Shown here one piece after another: positions 12,495 to 25,335 of a stretch of 64,000 nt of DNA. The position numbers were made by a program, and so were the translations under genes. The stretch's first letter is position 1; the number at the start of each line of letters is the position of its first letter. The notes under the pieces are model-generated. The model did not search any database. It had not been told where the DNA came from and worked only from the letters and a program-made list of their open reading frames with translations. This DNA is from Cephalopachus bancanus (lineage: Eukaryota > Chordata > Mammalia > Primates > Tarsiidae), in the NCBI GenBank assembly GCA_027257055.1, contig JAPVLO010000123.1, positions 3,472,001-3,536,000 of the forward strand. Reading direction: 5' to 3'.

Positions 12495-13345
12495 GTCAAA
12501 TTAATATTTAAAAACTTAAAGCAGTTTTTAAAAAAGAACTTGATGTCTTATTTAATGAGACTTTCTTCAGGCAAAACCTTGGGTAGACCATCAGGGTATA
12601 AAGCTTATCGAAGAAGCCTGTTCTGTGGATGGTGAGTGGGGGTGGGGTGAGTGGGAACCCCGAGAGGACTGTGTGGATCCCACGTTAGAGTGTCTGAAAC
12701 CCCACAGTGAAAATAGAGTCCCCTGCTGAGGTGGTCCCCCTGCAGACACAGCCTCAAAACCCCATGAGGTTGTGTGAGCCAATTTTCCTGGCCAGACCCC
12801 CGCTAAAGATTCCAGAAATACAGATGCTTGTTCCCGCTGGCTGGTCAGTTCAGGCGGCTGAGGTTCAAAGTCCGAGGAGGTCCTAGAACCCAGGTCTCCT
12901 GACCCGTAGGGGAACCCACCAGGCCAGGGTGGATGCAAAGGCCATGTACCGAGATGGCAGTTTTCATGGCCACAGTGTCCTGTGTCTGCACCCAAGGGCT
13001 CCAAGAGGAACTTTCAGCAGCCTAACCCTTTACACATTTATTTGTTAATCTCATGATTCTCCTTAATGGCGCTGCTATAAAGGCAACTTGGCACGTGGCG
13101 GGTGACAAAGCTCATAAAAAGTCAAGAAGGCATTTAACGGCCACCCAGTGGCAGGGCGGAGGTGGGGGTGAGGGGCTCCTGCCTGCAGCCTGTCAGCTTA
13201 GCATAGTCTCCAGGACTGCGGCTCCAGCAGCTGCAAACGCCATCAGGCTGGGCCTGTGTCACAGCTGGGGACAGGCAGGCCAGGCAAGAAGGAAGCCAGG
13301 AGGGCTCACTGTGAGAGCAAGGAAGTCAGATGTTCTGCCCAAAGA
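12495..13345. other. Unique sequence with a small AT-rich block
   Basis: 13025-13150 (TTTATTTGTTAATCTCATG, CCTTAATGGCGCTGCTATAA) may be a short conserved element. No gene. Confidence 0.4.
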
Positions 13346-13770
13346 GAACTTCGGCAAGTGGCTTGCCCTCTCTGGGCCTCTGTCACGACCTCTGGAAAAT
13401 GGGGGTGGGTGGCACGATCCTAACACAACCCCGAAGAGCAGATGAGGTGGCACGCACAAAGCACTCACGAAGCAGCTGTCACAGAGACCGTGCCGGCACT
13501 GCTGCTGGTGACGCTGCCAGAGGCGGGGCAGGCAAGTCCAGTCTGTCTAGGGCAAGGTCATGACCTATCCGAACTTCAGGGTCTCATTAGACAACAGACT
13601 GTACAAGCAGAAATCAGGGCCTCTGAGGCCAGGCTGCCTGACTTCAGACCCCATCTCTGATCTTCAGGGACTCATATCTTAGGGTGACTACCGGAATTGC
13701 CTGTAAGTTACGTAAAGAAATGAGTTAGAAAGTGCTTAGTTCATGGTTATGAAGCAGGGACATCTCTGCT
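13345..13770 (+). repeat. Two MIR fragments
   Basis: 13350-13480 (TGCCCTCTCTGGGCCTCTGT, CTGGAAAATGGGGGTGG) and, weaker, 13615-13765 (GGCTGCCTGACTTCAGACCC, AAAGTGCTTAGTTCATGG). Confidence 0.65.
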
Positions 13771-14059
13771 GGCCCAGCTGTTGTGAGACTAGAGGCTAGT
13801 CCCTGAATCCATGGATGCTGGGCACACAGGAAGGAGTATGCTTGCTGGGGTTTGGTGGCTGGCTTGGGCAGTCTGGCATGGTTGGGGGCCCTGGTTATTG
13901 CTTCTCTCCCTATTTCTGGCTGTCCGCCACATGGCGGAAGTAAAGAATAGGCCAGATCTGCCGTACCCAGGGGTTTTCTTCTCCACTGAATTACTTTCTA
14001 ATGTTTCATTTGTTGCGCTCCAGGAATTAGTCTAGCTGCTTAGGACAAGGAGGGGGATA

Positions 14060-14175
14060 AACGGGGGGGAGACAAGAAATAAACACGCAAACGGATAGAT
14101 GTCCAGTAGTGACCAGTGCCATGCAGGAAAATAAAATCAGGTAATAGCCAGTGACTGGGCACTGTTTTAGCCAGA
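14060..14175 (-). repeat. L2 fragment
   Basis: ACAAGAAATAAACACGCAAA, CCAGTGCCATGCAGGAAAAT. Confidence 0.55.
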
Positions 14176-14770
14176 GTGGGTTCTGAGGAAGGGACAGCGA
14201 GCACATGCTCCTCTCTAACCCTCAGGCTCCTGATCCATAGGACCCCTGGGACATTCCCTCTGGTCACTCCGCCCACTCAGCAGCAGCATTCTTGGGGAGT
14301 CTGGGCCCTGAGGCGTCCCTCACAAGTGCAGCGTTCTGGGTCCTCAGAACCAGCACTGCAATCAGCCCCAAGGAGACCTTTTTTCTGTTCAGGCCAAAGG
14401 TACAATTAACAGCCTCCGCTTGGGTCTCACCCAGCCCCAGGGCCTCTGCTCACGCCTGACTGACGGTCAGGAGGGAGGGGACCCTCCCAGTACCCCTCAG
14501 TCAACTGCCAGGGCTATTTTGGTGACTGTTATTTGGACAAGGAGTGGACTAGTGGCTTGTGGGAGGGAGGGAAGGAGGGAAGATGCTAAAAATACTGAGG
14601 CCAGACTGAGGTAACTGGCCTCTACCCTCTCGCGGGCCTGGCCTCCTTCATGGGTGAAGAAGGCCTGATTCTCAGTCTCTCCCGGGAAGAGGCTGCTGAG
14701 GGTTTAAACCCACCCAGGAGCCCGTTTGTTCTGGCTAGTTTGAGTCACGGCCACCATTAGTCAGGGTGTC
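14175..14770. other. Unique intergenic sequence
   Basis: No gene or recognised repeat. Confidence 0.4.
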
Positions 14771-14850
14771 CCAGGGGGTTAAGTGACCTGTCGAGGTCAC
14801 GCAGCTAATAATGGAACGAAGGCCAGCCAAGTCAGAGCGATGTCTTGCTG
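14770..14850 (-). repeat. MIR fragment
   Basis: AAGTGACCTGTCGAGGTCAC, GCAGCTAATAATGGAAC. Confidence 0.65.
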
Positions 14851-15041
14851 AGGATATGGTTTGGGAGGAATTGGCATGATGATGTCACCTCACCAGCACC
14901 ACCCCCTCAGCCCTTCCCTTGTTGCCAGGGGACCCCAAGTGCCCTTCTCCACACATCTAAATCCCACAGCCAAGGCTATCTCCTCTAGGACTCTGAAGCA
15001 AGGACCTCAGTCTCTGTGAGTTCTCTTCTCTCTGTTTTCTT

Positions 15042-15329
15042 CTTTTTTTTTGAGTTGGAGTCTCACTGTCTCCCAGACTAGAGTGTAATAGCATGATCCT
15101 GGCCACCGCAGCCTCCATCTGCTGGGCTCCAGCAATCCTTCCACCTCAGCCTTCCAAGTAGCTGGAACTACAGGCGCGCACTACCATGTCGTCTAATTTT
15201 TGATTTATTGTAGAGACGAGATCTCACCAAGTTGCCCGGGCGGGTCTCGAACCCGCGGGCTCTGGCAATTCACTAGCCTCGGCCTCCAAAAGTGCTGGGA
15301 TTACAGGCTGAGCCACCGAGCCCAGCCTG
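15042..15329 (-). repeat. Alu (J-type) with 16-bp target-site duplication
   Basis: Reverse-orientation Alu from the poly-T to CCGAGCCCAGCC. The perfect 16-bp direct repeat TTCTCTCTGTTTTCTT at 15026-15041 and 15330-15345 proves L1-mediated insertion. Confidence 0.96.
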
Positions 15330-15345
15330 TTCTCTCTGTTTTCTT

Positions 15346-15645
15346 ACCTACAAAGTAAGAATCCATGCCAGGGCTTTGCCTAGGGTACAGGGAGCAGGGG
15401 GGTGGGACTGTTCTGACCCTTGGCTCAGTCTCTCCTTGTTCTTGGGCTTTCTCTAACACATCACCCAGATCTTTGGCTCTGACCACCTTGTAAATCACTA
15501 TCTAGGTGACTCCCCATGGCTTCTACGAGGGGGAGCTCTAAATTGAGCAGTATCCGCCAAGGTCTACTCTAAGAGTGAGCCCACCTCTAGCCTGGGAGAT
15601 GACGCACATCAAGGGAAGAACCTAACAGGCCCTAGCTATTGAGGT
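15346..15645. other. Unique intergenic sequence
   Basis: Nothing recognised. Confidence 0.4.
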
Positions 15646-15965
15646 TTAGTCACTCATTCATTCACTCATGCATTTGTGCTTTGGTTCATTCATTTCTTAA
15701 ATATCTTTGGAGCAGGTACCATTTATATAGAGGCATTGTTCTAGACACCAAGAACACAGTGATGAGTAAACCAAAGCCCCAAGCCCTGGTGGGACTTGCA
15801 TTGTAGAAGAAAGAGGCAGATAGTTCATCAATACACTGATCAGTTATTTAAAGATGATGGGTGCCATGAAGAAGAATAAGGTAGGGGCAGAGGAATTGGG
15901 GGAGGGGGGTGCAGCTAGGAATGGTGATCAGAAAGGCCATATTTAAACCAGATCTTGAGGAAGAG
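15645..15965 (-). repeat. L2 3' end
   Basis: CACTCATTCATTCACTCATG tail complement, GGCATTGTTCTAGACACCAA, GATGGGTGCCATGAAGAAGA. Confidence 0.85.
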
Positions 15966-16985
15966 AGAGTGTGACCCATTCACACACATCTCCCCAGAAG
16001 AGCATCTGGGGAGATGGCATGAAGCGCAAAAGTTGCCGAGGAGCCAGAGTACTGTAGGGCAAGACCTCCCCACCTGTTCTGGCCCCGCAAGTCCCGGGGC
16101 AGGGGCAGACCCTGCGGCGTCTCCTGCCCACCACAACACCCTCGCTCCACACCCTGGACTTCACCGTACTCACTCCCGTGGAGCCCACGGCACCTGCACC
16201 CAGCCCCAGGGCAGGGGTTTGCTGGGCCTCCTCCCTGGACTGCTGCTGCCCGGGGCGGTCCTCTCACCCCTCTGAGCCCCAGTGAACCTTCACCCTACAA
16301 TTACCATCCTCTGCCCAGGGCTATTTCCTGCAGACTTGTAAATAGAACCTCTTTCAGCTCCACACACATTATGGTTTGTCTAAAACGGTGTCAAAGGAGC
16401 CAATTTTCCTGAACGGAGACCATTGACGAGAGGTGAAGTTTACAGAGGATTCCCGCAGGACCTGAGCCTGCAGGAGTCGAAAACAAGGGTCTGGGAGTGA
16501 CGCAACCGCTCGGAATAGCCAGCTTGAATAGAGGGGCGGGTCCTGGACTTCTCTAGGGGTGGATTTTCTTTGGGACATAGAAATAAATAAGACGCTTGGA
16601 CCACAACCTGAGCAGCCTTGTGAGGGAGGGGGCCCCAGCCCAGGGTCAGAAGACTCATCTTGGAAGCAGAGCTCTTGGGTTTTAGGCCTGGCTCTGCTGC
16701 TCTCTGTCTGAGTCCGATGACTCTGTGAGCAGATGCCAGTGTCCTGTGACTTGCTAGCTGTGACAAGTTGCAGCCATCTTGCAGAAGCGAGGGAGGTTTA
16801 TTGCCAGAGAGAGGAAAGTGGTGTAGAGGTGAGATGGTTCTGAGACCCCCACACCCTCCATGCCAGTCATTCATGACCACCCAGGAGGCTGCAAGTCTGT
16901 ATTTATGAATGTGACTTAAGAAACACACCTGCTCTGGGCAGAAACAGCCCACAGGTGCGGAACTTGGCTGAGTGGGAGGCAGGCT
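15966..16985. other. Mostly unique sequence with one MIR-like piece
   Basis: MIR-like (+) at about 16655-16740 (GCCTGGCTCTGCTGCTCTCT). The rest is unremarkable. No gene. Confidence 0.45.
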
Positions 16986-17160
16986 ACACTGTGGTCCCCT
17001 GTGAAGTTAGGGTTATTATCTCCCTCTTACAGATGATGAAGAAACTGAGGCCCAGAGGATGTAGTGACATGCTCCAAGTCATATATTTAATAAGTGGCAG
17101 AGGCAAGATTCAAACTCCGGCTTCCCTGACCCCAAAGCCCGTGAGTTCTCCATGGTTCCC
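16985..17160 (-). repeat. MIR
   Basis: CTCTTACAGATGATGAAGAA, TAATAAGTGGCAGAGGCAAG, ATTCAAACTCCGGCTTCC. Confidence 0.85.
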
Positions 17161-17499
17161 AACACCTCCCTTCCTGATCCTGCTCTGCCTCCGTGAGTCT
17201 TGGTGCCTCTACAGCTATGACCTTCTTGTGACTCCAGAGAAGCAGCCCCCAACTCTTTCCAGGGCCTGGACCTGAACTGAACAAGGTATATGCTGCCGGC
17301 TTTGGCCCAGGTTTTCAACTCCTTTGAACTTCTGTGAGTAAAGCTTCAGAGAGCATTTTAGGAGCCCAAACTGCCCAGCAATCTTCCTGCCTTTTAAAAA
17401 ATATATAACAAAGCAAAATGAAAGCTAGAACAGATATTCAAGGAACATCCTAGCTAGAAAATGATCTTCTGACTACATAAAAGATGTCCCAGGAAATCG

Positions 17500-17800
17500 G
17501 GATGTAGGGGTCAGATTCCGGGTTCAGATTTATTGCTGAGTCACTTAACTTCTCTCAGCCTAAGTGTCATCATTTTCCAAATGGAAAAGGTGTTAATATC
17601 ATCCCTGTTAATATCCCATTGACCTCAGGGATGAGATGAATGGAAATCGAGGCAAAGCAGGTAAGAACACAAGCTTTACGATCAAACACACCAAGATTTG
17701 GATTCTCAGCCCACCATTGCTGTGTGATCTCTCATATCTGATGTTCCCCACTCTGGATCTCAGTGATTTTAGCTGCAACATGGGATGAGCCATCCCCCAC
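17500..17800 (+). repeat. Two tandem MIR fragments
   Basis: 17500-17620 (TTCCAAATGGAAAAGGTGTT) and 17655-17800 (ACCATTGCTGTGTGATCTCT). Confidence 0.7.
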
Positions 17801-18690
17801 TGCCTCTCTTCCAGAATGGGTGTAAGACTCTGGAGAAGCAGGGGAGTATCATGTACAACAGGTTTTCCTCCTCCCACTGGGGATTTTTGGTTGTTAAAGG
17901 ACTTTTTTTTAAAGTACACAAAAGGTTAACTCATGACTCATATATAGCTATAATTTGAACGTGTGTCAAAGTTATATTTAACTCATTAAATAATGAGGCA
18001 AGTAGTAAGATGTTGCAATCTATTCAAAGGAGAATTTAAGCAACACACATACACAATCAAGAAAACTGAAATGAATTTACAAATAGATGCAAAAATAATC
18101 TAGCCACACCAAACAAAATTTATCTGTATTCCCATGGACAAGAATTGTGGGCATGGTCATTCATCTTCTATCACTTTCAGAGTTGGAAAATCACTCAAAG
18201 ACTAGGAAACGTGGCGTTTGTCCAGAAAAGTGAACAAAGCAGCAATTTATTTCCTGCCATTTCATAATTTTTCCTGACACAGTTATGGTGCCCTCCACCC
18301 CCATCCTCAAAAGTTGTATAGAAACGTGTATCGCGTGAGCCACTCAAATCAAAGTGGCAGAAAAGTTTAATCTTGACCGTCAACCTCAGTTGATCAGTAG
18401 AAGCTACCTGGAGTACATGGAAGAAAATGGATCTGATCTTGGGGCTGGGGGGGGAGTGCATAAAACTACCTCCAAAACTCCTCCCTGTGATCCTAGTGTT
18501 CCCTACACTTCCTGCTGGCTGAACTGGAAAGGACCCCAGGGTGACACTGGGAATCAAATACTGCCAAGGGCAGAGTCACAAGAATCCCCGGATGGTGGGA
18601 GAACCTCCCAGTGAGACATACTGGACACCCTTTTCTTTGTTAAACCACTGAGATTCTGAGAGTTCTCTGCTGTGACAGACAGTAGCTTCT
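17800..18690. other. Unique sequence, AT-rich part at 17930-18190
   Basis: No repeat recognised. The AT-rich part lacks a convincing motif cluster. Confidence 0.4.
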
Positions 18691-18850
18691 CACCTTACTC
18701 AGCCCTCGCATTTCTGGATTTAAATCTTGCTCCCTGCTTCATTGCTATGTGATCTTTGAAAAAGTTACTTCAGTTCTCTGAGCCCTGGATTCCTCAAATG
18801 CACTAAAATGAATCTTATGGGATAGATGGAAGGATAAAATAAGAAAAACC
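18690..18850 (+). repeat. MIR
   Basis: TTGCTATGTGATCTTTGAAA, then GAGCCCTGGATTCCTCAAAT. Confidence 0.7.
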
Positions 18851-19725
18851 CATGGCAGGATAAACTGATGTTCACTCTCACCCCATCAAGGGGAGACTCA
18901 GCCAGGCAGGAGAAGAGAGAGGCAGAAATGTTTCTTAGCACAATAATGGTAGGGTCTGAGGTGGTAATAGTTTCCCAAGGGATAACCGCAAAGCCACACT
19001 AATAGGAGAAATAGTCCTTCCTCTACATGGGGTCAACTGAGCGGTCTCCAGAGAAGATAAATGCTGTGACGGGATGTGCTGTCTTGTTGGTGACCTAGTA
19101 AGAACTTTGGTTTGTGTCTCTTGGATGGGGAGACTGAAGGGAAACTGAGGGACCCAACTTCACCCTCACTCTTGGAACCTGAGCCCCTCCTGAAATCCCT
19201 TGGGTGCTGTCCATTGGCTGAGCTGGGAGAGCCCTCAAAGAGGAAGAAGGTCGTCTGACCAAAGCCCGGCGCTCTGTTGGGAGATACAGGACACAAGTTA
19301 TGGGGGAGCCCCTTTTCCTTGCCCTGTGGGTAACCGAGTGTCTTGAGCACCAGTCGTAGGCACTACTCTGAAAATGCCTCTGTGTTGAGAGATGTGAAAA
19401 TGTAAAAGAGAGAGAGAATCAGGCAGAGAAGGATCATCCATGGTTTTGTGGAGTGGGAGAACTGGAGACCAACTCAGCTAAAGACTGAATCTGCAAAGGC
19501 TTTCCTGGAACAAGGGAGTGACCAGACTAGTGAATGCACCCCACCTTCATTTCTGCCACCCTGTCCTTTCTGGAACGTAGTTGACCCCTCATTGAGGAAT
19601 TCCAGATGGTTACTGAGCAGCAGGTCCTCAAATAATACGGTCAATGTCATTTTGTTAAAAAGTTAATGAGGATAAAAAAAAGATTCCTGGGTGGGGCCGT
19701 AACCATAGTTCTGGGCAGGGCCATA
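18850..19725. other. Unique intergenic sequence
   Basis: No gene or recognised repeat. Confidence 0.4.
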
Positions 19726-19990
19726 GTCTGTGTGGCATCTTCACGTGCTCCCACGTCTGCATGGGTTTTCTCTCTGTATTCCAGTTTCCTCTCCCTCCCA
19801 AAGATGTGCACATTCTGTGAGCTGACATGTCTACATGGTCCCAATGTGAGTGTGAGTGTGTGTGAGGCACCCCAAGATGGGATGACGTCCTGTTCAGGAC
19901 TGTTTGCCACCTTGTGCCCTGAGCTATGGCCAATTGTGACCCTGAAGTGCAACAAGAATAAGTGGGTAGATCATCACTTCACTTGTTTTT
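19725..19990 (+). repeat. Ancient LINE-like fragment
   Basis: GGGTTTTCTCTCTGTATTCC, CCTCCCAAAGATGTGCACAT, GATGGGATGACGTCCTGTTC and GTGCCCTGAGCTATGG resemble the 3' region of an ancient mammalian LINE (L3/L4/RTE-like, not resolved). Confidence 0.5.
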
Positions 19991-21095
19991 ATTACCCTTT
20001 CTTAAGTGTGTGTATGTCTCACATTTATTTCAGCATTTAACATTGAAGTGTTTTGGTCTTTATTTAGAAGTTTGGTGATGTTTTTTGACCAGAAATATGC
20101 CACAGAAACATCACTCCTGGTTATTTCAACTACCATATGATCAAACTGGTTTCTTTCTAGGTGGTTTTGCTTAAAGTCACAGTTTCCAAGGAGTTGTCAA
20201 TGTTAAGTGAAGACTTAGTGCAGCCCCGAGCCTTTGGTGCAGCAGAGACGGAGGGGTGGCAGGGCCAGAGGAAGTGCTTCCACCTCTGCTTTCCTTTGAG
20301 GGGCTCTAGCAGCCATGACATTGGGAGAGACTGCCCTGACTGGGTGAACATAGGCAGTCACCCCTCGACGCCAGCAGCCAAGGGAGAGCAGGTGACAAGA
20401 CAGCAGGTGACAAGACCCTGAAGTATGAGACTGAGTATCCCGACATCACCCAACTATGATGTAGGCCATCCCATGTGCTGAGGCATAAAAGGGCCTGGGA
20501 CTTGGCAGTGGGCGATGGCACATGTCTGCAGTTGTTCATCCTCAAGGCTGGCCCAGTCATGAAACTAATAGGGGCAGGAAATCAGTTCCCCCGGAATGTG
20601 AGCACAGGATGTATACACAGAAACTGACTGTCCGGAACAAGGGAGGTGTTGGTCTGGCACCAATCAGACCCCATCCCGGGTGCTGAACTGTGATCATCAC
20701 CATCGCCATCACCTTTAGCTTCATCATCGTCCTCAGCGGCGGCAGTGGCATCCCCACCACCATTATCAGCGTTATTATTCCTGATCACATCCTAGCCCTT
20801 AGAACAAGGGCAGGGGGGATACTGAAGAAATGTTCTGAAGAAGTAAGAGACAGCATACATTAGAAAAAGGAAGCACTAACAACTCTGGAAGATGTCGGTG
20901 TCTTACTCCAGCTAACAGCTAATAAGAGCCTGGTTGTGTAGGGCCGGGGGCCCAAATACATTGGGCATCCTTAGTTCCAGATCATTGGTATTTCTGACTC
21001 CATGATGAAGAAAATGAGATGGCAAGTCCATCCATGGTGAACGGTAGAGGAGGTCTATGAGGGGAAGAAGAATGGAGGGTGGGAGGAGTCCAGGT
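19990..21095. other. Unique sequence with a degenerate (ATC)n patch
   Basis: 20690-20780 is rich in CATCACC/CATCATC-type triplets (GATCATCACCATCGCCATCA), giving spurious acidic open frames on the minus strand. No gene. Confidence 0.45.
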
Positions 21096-21260
21096 CCCAG
21101 TCTTTACTGCTCTAACTTTGACTCTCCATGCCCCAGTTGCCATATCTGTAAAATGGAATGACAATAGTCCTTATTTCACAGGACTATTCGTACGGTTAAA
21201 TTCAGGTATGTATGTAAAGTGTAGGCCTTCATAAAGGTCATCTGCTGTCATTAGTACTCT
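21095..21260 (+). repeat. MIR
   Basis: CATATCTGTAAAATGGAATG, CTTATTTCACAGGACTATTC. Confidence 0.75.
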
Positions 21261-21414
21261 TACCAAATCCTGTCACTCCTCAGAGGAGCTCCAGTCTCGA
21301 GTTGGGGTTGGGAGCTTGGAAACCTCAGGAGTGGAAGTCCTTGAGTACAGTCGTAGCCCATGGGGTCTTAGGTGGCTCTCCTATTCACAGTCATGACTCA
21401 TCTTAGGATTAATC

Positions 21415-21835
21415 CCAGTATGAAGGTTAATTTTGTGTGTCTATTTGGCTAAACTATGTTGATCTGGTATTGGGCTAAACAGTAGTCTAGATGTTGCTGT
21501 AAAGATATTTCAAAGCTGTGATTAACATTTACAATGAGTTGACTTTAACTAGGAAAATTACCCTTTAGAATGTGGGTGGGCCTTGTGCAATTAGTTGAAG
21601 GCCTTAAGAACAAAGACGGAGGTTCCCCGAAAAGGGAATTCTGCCTCCAGACTGCAATATGAACTCTTACCCGAATCTCCAGGCTGCCAATTTGCCCTAC
21701 ATATCCGAGACTTGCCAACCCTCACTGTGAAAGGTATGAGCCAATTCCTTTATATCTATATGAGACAGAAGTCAGATACATAGGTGTAGGTCTGGATATT
21801 GTTCTGTTTGTCTGAATAACCTGACAACTGCACCT
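21415..21835 (+). mobile_element. Solo LTR, ERVL (MLT2-like), diverged
   Basis: GAAGGTTAATTTTGTGTGTC, then AGAATGTGGGTGGGCCTTGT, AGTTGAAGGCCTTAAGAACA and GAGCCAATTCCTTTATATC, the same motif order as the LTR at 6920-7400. No internal retroviral sequence adjoins it. Old non-coding relic. Confidence 0.65.
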
Positions 21836-22520
21836 GATCTCAGCCCAGATGACTTGGCAAGAAGCCCCAAGTTGGACATACTCAGGAACCCACAAGAAGC
21901 ACTTGGTTCTCAAAATATGGGACCAGAATTGAGCTCTGAGCCCTCGGTAAATGCTGCTTCATTTGGAGAAAATATTGGTTGAAAAATGCCACCTCCTCCC
22001 TAATAGCATCCTGCAAGGAATTACTGAGAACATTGCAGTAAGCCCTGGTGATGCCCCTGAGTCACCTGTCTTATCAGCCCTATTTTTTGCTTTCAGAGGA
22101 GATGCTTGTTTCTTAAGTGAAGGTGAGTGGAACCCTCAAGGCAGAAAGTAGAATCCCTCTCCTGAAAATGACATGGCCACCCACAGACACGGGACACACA
22201 CCACCCTTGTGAGCAGGTTTATGGCCTCAGAGTGCTTCTCGGAATGGAAACTTAGCAGCTTGAAATGCATCTGTCATCTTGTCAACCTCCCTGGGTGGTG
22301 GGCAAATTTGAGAACTTTGACTTTTTAAATGTAAAGATTCAGAATGCCTCACTGTTCAAGTTGGGAAACTCTGAAGTGGAAATGTACTTGGCACTCAGAA
22401 TGATCTCTTATATTGGTGGCTCTGAAAACATATGCTTCAGCCACCAAGACACGCCATGTTTTCTATCAGCCTTGCTTGTGGGTTACTGGGACTCTTTCTT
22501 CTCAGCTTTGGGAGTTTCTG
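21835..22520. other. Unique intergenic sequence
   Basis: Nothing recognised. Confidence 0.4.
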
Positions 22521-22690
22521 GGAAAGGCATGGGATTTGGAATGACTTGGACTCAGATTTGAGTCCTGGGTCTGAATTTTTCTAGTTGTCTGAGTTTGAGC
22601 AAGGTTCTCAAATTCTTTGTGCTCACAAAGAATCCTTTATCGTGTGAAAAGGAAATAACAGCAATTGTAATCCTTATCTTACTAAGAATA
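22520..22690 (+). repeat. MIR
   Basis: TTTGGAATGACTTGGACTCA, then GAGTCCTGGGTCTGAA. Confidence 0.65.
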
Positions 22691-22936
22691 TCAGTCAGGA
22701 CAAGCAAGGTCATGCTGTATAACAAACAGCTTCAAATCTCAGTGGTTTAAAATAAGAAGAGTTATTCGCTCACTCACTCTACATGTCATCACACGTGGGC
22801 AAGGGCTCTGGTCCATATCGTCTTCGTTCACAGAGACAGCAGAGGCACCTGGGATGTCACTGGCCATCATGACAGGGTGAAGGGGAAGTGGAAATCATAA
22901 ATTAACCAAGAAATGTTTCCACCCAGAAGTGACACA
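22690..22936 (+). repeat. Unassigned interspersed family 1, copy a
   Basis: TCAGTCAGGACAAGCAAGGT, GCTGTATAACAAACAGCTTC, AAATCTCAGTGGTTTAAAAT, and later CACCCAGAAGTGACACAC. Confidence 0.65.
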
Positions 22937-23560
22937 CTTGATGATCTGGCCAAGTCACAAAACTACATCTAACTTAACGAGAGAAGAAAACGCAGTTCCC
23001 CTGGGTGCACGGAAAGAAGGGAGAACTGAAACATTGTCAAGCATGACACATGTCGACTATATCCCAGTTGAGGAGGAGCATAGAGAGAATCCCTTACACT
23101 GTAGAGTGCTTTGGAGGCTGTAAAGGATTTTCACACTCGTTACTATTCACAGGATATTCTGGGCCACTAGGCGGACCACATTACAACTGAGAAGTACCAC
23201 ACCTTCTAGTGTCATGTCTGCTTTTGTGTCTACAATCATATAGATATCAAGAAGCACAGGTATAATGGTCGAGGGTTGAAGAGAAAAGAACAGAGGGAAA
23301 CTTAGTATGAAAAGACACCTTAGTGCCAAATGAGGACCAGTTGACAAAAGTGTGTGGAATAGTTCCAGAACTTCAAAGAGCATTGGTGTAGCAATCAGCA
23401 TCATATTCTTACTTCAAGTGGCAATACAATATTATTTGTCTTAAATAACTATTTTTAACTTTGATTATTACTGCTTTTTAAATCTCATTCATCAATCTGT
23501 TTGCATTTTATAGCTTTATAAGGGTGATAAGCTAGTTTTATGTTTGTCATTTGTAAGGGA
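22936..23560. other. Unique intergenic sequence
   Basis: No gene or recognised repeat; AT-rich from 23400. Confidence 0.4.
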
Positions 23561-24095
23561 CACTTGCTGATCTTTTGTCACCTACTATCTGAACCCTCTT
23601 CCTCTATGACTGTGGAATCTCCATTTTATGAATTGGGGTCTGCTTTCCAATGGAGAACTTGAAAATGCCAGGAATTTGCTTTCCCAGCCTCCCTTGCATC
23701 TTAAGAACAATCACATGACTTGAGTCCACCAATCACATGCACTTTCGCCAGAGTTTAATCAGAAGCTTGTGATAGAAAAAAGAAGGGAGGCTATGTGAAG
23801 TCCTTTCAGGGGAGGTTGGCAGCTGTGGTGGCTGCTACATCTCGTTCAGGCAGTGGTGTCTGTGACACAGTGTGGGCAGTGTCTGCTGAGACAGCTCTGG
23901 CATCTACAACAGCAGAGGCCCCACACCAGACTCTGTAGAACCAGTTCTGCCATTTGATTTGATGTGATGGGGTCTTCAACCTTGTCCTCTGATCTTCAGG
24001 GAGAGTTTGTAAGCCACTCTGTATCTCTTCATTAGTATGTTTTCTGCTTAAATTAGCCACCATTGTTTTCTGTTGCTTGCAACATACTTATAAAT
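23560..24095. repeat. Probable old transposon, unassigned
   Basis: GAATTTGCTTTCCCAGCCTC, CCTTGCATCTTAAGAACAAT and a final TTTCTGTTGCTTGCAAC are phrases common to an interspersed mammalian repeat whose name I cannot give. Confidence 0.4.
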
Positions 24096-24219
24096 ATTGA
24101 AGCAACATAAAAATAATCTGTGTCAAGTCTTGGCATCCACAAGAAGTATACATGTCCTCTCCCTTAAAAAGGTTGGATATGTAATCTAAATTTGAGAAAC
24201 ACTCATCTGGGAGGACTCT

Positions 24220-24345
24220 TATTTTAAAATGAGAAGACTGAGGATGTGATGGAGAAGGACCTGGCCAGAGTCCCACAGACGGTGAGCAGTGGAGCTCAGA
24301 TCAGGATCTGGATTTCTTGCCTCTAGATCACAAGTGCCTTCTATC
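24220..24345 (-). repeat. MIR fragment
   Basis: TTTTAAAATGAGAAGACTGA, CAGAGTCCCACAGACGGTG. Confidence 0.6.
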
Positions 24346-25210
24346 AGAGCAGTCTAGTGAAGGTAGTGCTGGCTTTTTCTAGGCCCGTGGCAGGTGAGGA
24401 AGACTTGAGGCTTGAGTGAGAGCTGGTAATGAAACCTGGTTAACCACCTGCACCCCTACTCCCTAGAGCATCCTGACAATGCACTCTAGGATAGAGCATG
24501 AGTACTAATAGTCAAGCTTGGGTCCAAGAGCAAGCACGCGAGTGGGGAAGGCAGTCTTGCCCCTGGAGCCAGCAGACAATCACTCTGCCGTCCACAGGCC
24601 TCCTGTAAACAAGCTGTTGTGCCTGAGAGAACATGATAATAGCAGGCTCAGCCATACTCCCTCTCTCTGTGTGTGGAAAGTCTGCAATTATTGTCTTAAC
24701 CAACTCAGATATGGCTTGCCAAGGGTATACATTTCTTGAAGCTGTATACAATTTCTGCAAACTTTCTCCTCCACTCCCTATTTGAGCTCTGGGGTCTCAG
24801 AGTCCCTCCCTCCAGCCCTGCCCTTCAAACTGCTCCTGGATCTGAAAGCGGTCAATACCTCAGAGGTTCCACAAGGTTGGTGGCATGGCACACCTCAGAG
24901 AACGTGACTATAGAGTTTTTATCATCCATCACCAACATCCAACCCTCCCATTACCTGGAGTTTTTCCATCAAAGAGCTGGTCCTTTTGATAAAAAGCATG
25001 CCCCTCATAACATATCTGCTTGACAATGTTTATCTCTGAAGATATCAAAGGGACTTTTTCAGAGCCAATAATTCAGATGCCTAAAAAAAAGAGCATATTA
25101 AAAATCATATCTGCCCAGGCATGAGCTGAGTGACAGAGACAGGTAGTCTGAACAGGCCTGGCCCGAGTCTCTGAAAGGCAGTCCTTGGTACCCACCACTC
25201 ATGGTGAGTC
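24345..25210. other. Unique intergenic sequence
   Basis: Nothing recognised. Confidence 0.4.
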
Positions 25211-25335
25211 CTGTGGACCCAAGGAGGCCTCTGGACTGTGGAGAAATTGACTGACAGTATCCGAGTGTGATCCGGCTCCAGCCGCTTCACCTCTGTGTGC
25301 TTTTGTTTCTTCATTTGTAAAATGGTGAGAATTCC
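25210..25335 (+). repeat. MIR fragment
   Basis: Tail only: TTGTTTCTTCATTTGTAAAA. Confidence 0.6.

Noticed and set aside
20582..20788. Acidic Asp/Gly-rich ORF
   Set aside because: Comes from a degenerate ATC/GAT triplet patch, with no flanking gene structure.
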